Shown here in pieces: positions 63,480 to 64,000 of a stretch of DNA of 64,000 nucleotides. This stretch comes from Xiphophorus maculatus. Lineage: Eukaryota > Chordata > Actinopteri > Cyprinodontiformes > Poeciliidae. A model generated the notes under the pieces. The model had not been told where the DNA came from. It was given only the letters and a program-made list of their open reading frames with translations, and did not search any database. The DNA lies in the NCBI RefSeq assembly GCF_002775205.1, contig NC_036458.1, forward strand, positions 1,580,560-1,644,559. The letters run 5' to 3'. Positions within the stretch are counted from its first letter, which is position 1. Each line of letters starts with the position of its first letter. Position numbers and translations under genes: made by a program.

Positions 63480-63915
63480 GACGTTCATATTCATGCAATG
63501 TTGGCCAGAAGAACTGCTGTTTATCATTAGCATTTCTGGGTTTGCGCTGCTAGCTTTTTAGTTAGCAATGCCCACCACTGCTAAAGCTCAAATTGAGAAT
63601 CTAAATGATAAAAAGGATTTATGTGACTTTGTGCTTTAGCATTAGCTTCTGCTAAATACCAAATTGGTATAGCGTATTAGCATTAGCACAACTAATATTG
63701 ATAGTTAGCATTTAGAATTAGCGCAGTTAAATTTGTTTTAATCGTTCCCACCAATGGTGTAGCTCAAACTGAAAATTAGAATGGTAAAGAAAAATTGTAT
63801 TTAAGTGACTTTGTGCTTTAGCATTAGCTTCTGCTAAATACAATGCCAGTATAGTGCTTTGGAGTTAGCACAGCTAAATCTTCAGCTAGCAGTGTCCACC
63901 ACTGGTGAAGCTCAA
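63480..63915. repeat. Tandem duplication of a TTAGCATTAGC segment
   Basis: A unit of about 190 bases (CCACCACTGCTAAAGCTCAA, then TGACTTTGTGCTTTAGCATT, AGCTTCTGCTAAATAC) is present at least twice with a partial third. Diverged; no coding frame. Confidence 0.8.
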
Positions 63916-64000
63916 ACTGTCAGAGAGGAAATCTCTCAGGAACAAAACACAAGAAAATAAAATCAGGATTTAAATATATTCTTATCATAAATTAAATGTG

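Larger units (their letters stand above)
54011..64000. other. 10-kb region without a recognised gene
   Basis: Beyond a possible ATTAAA (54082-54087) or AATAAA (54425-54430) for the secreted-protein gene, no exon of a known family was recognised on either strand. It holds a complete foldback MITE, AT-rich arrays, a TTCCAGGAA-rich minisatellite, a transposon remnant with X-boxes and a tandem duplication at the end. GC-richer islands at 61195-61410 and 62985-63140 could be conserved noncoding DNA or promoter sequence but show no frame I can name. Confidence 0.6.

Overview
The window is nuclear DNA of a teleost fish. Evidence: spliced vertebrate genes with GT/AG introns, abundant CA and CATC microsatellites, an L2-type LINE tail, hAT-like and TA-flanked miniature elements, and a gene order close to human 16p13.3. 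The species cannot be fixed from the sequence alone. Nearly all continuous open frames in the window are short exons or repeat translations, so I rebuilt the genes exon by exon from protein similarity recalled from known families, reading-frame phase and splice signals.

Layout: (1) 1219-10493, minus: pigq, 13 coding exons, 600 aa, with a probable 5' UTR exon ending at 12667. (2) 13026-16897, plus: eef2kmt, 8 exons, 322 aa, head-to-head with pigq. (3) 16998-24468, minus: alg1, 13 exons, 492 aa, tail-to-tail with eef2kmt with about 100 bp between stop codons. (4) 26234-32244, plus: the C16orf89 orthologue, 8 exons, 354 aa, divergent from alg1. (5) 32839-46299, minus: IFT70 (ttc30), 19 coding exons, 648 aa. 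(6) 46740-46760, plus: a possible tiny first exon encoding an N-myristoylation-type start, facing ift70. (7) 50608-54010, plus: a small secreted coiled-coil protein of 166 aa that I do not recognise. (8) 54011-64000: no gene recognised, mostly mobile-element remnants and degenerate minisatellites.

The genes are housekeeping functions: PIGQ and ALG1 act on the ER membrane in GPI-anchor and N-glycan precursor synthesis, EEF2KMT methylates elongation factor 2, C16orf89 is secreted, IFT70 belongs to the intraflagellar transport B complex. They do not form a pathway.

Most notable: a multi-exon IFT70 gene beside C16orf89 (mammalian copies are intronless); a perfect RFX X-box in the ift70 promoter that is identical to X-boxes carried in 32-bp tandem arrays by a dispersed element elsewhere in the window; simple repeats directly abutting three ift70 acceptor sites; a predicted eef2kmt 3' UTR that crosses the last coding exon of alg1 in antisense; eight CTCF-like cores, one paired with a ZNF143-type site and two overlapping coding exons; and a nested LTR-in-MITE insertion.
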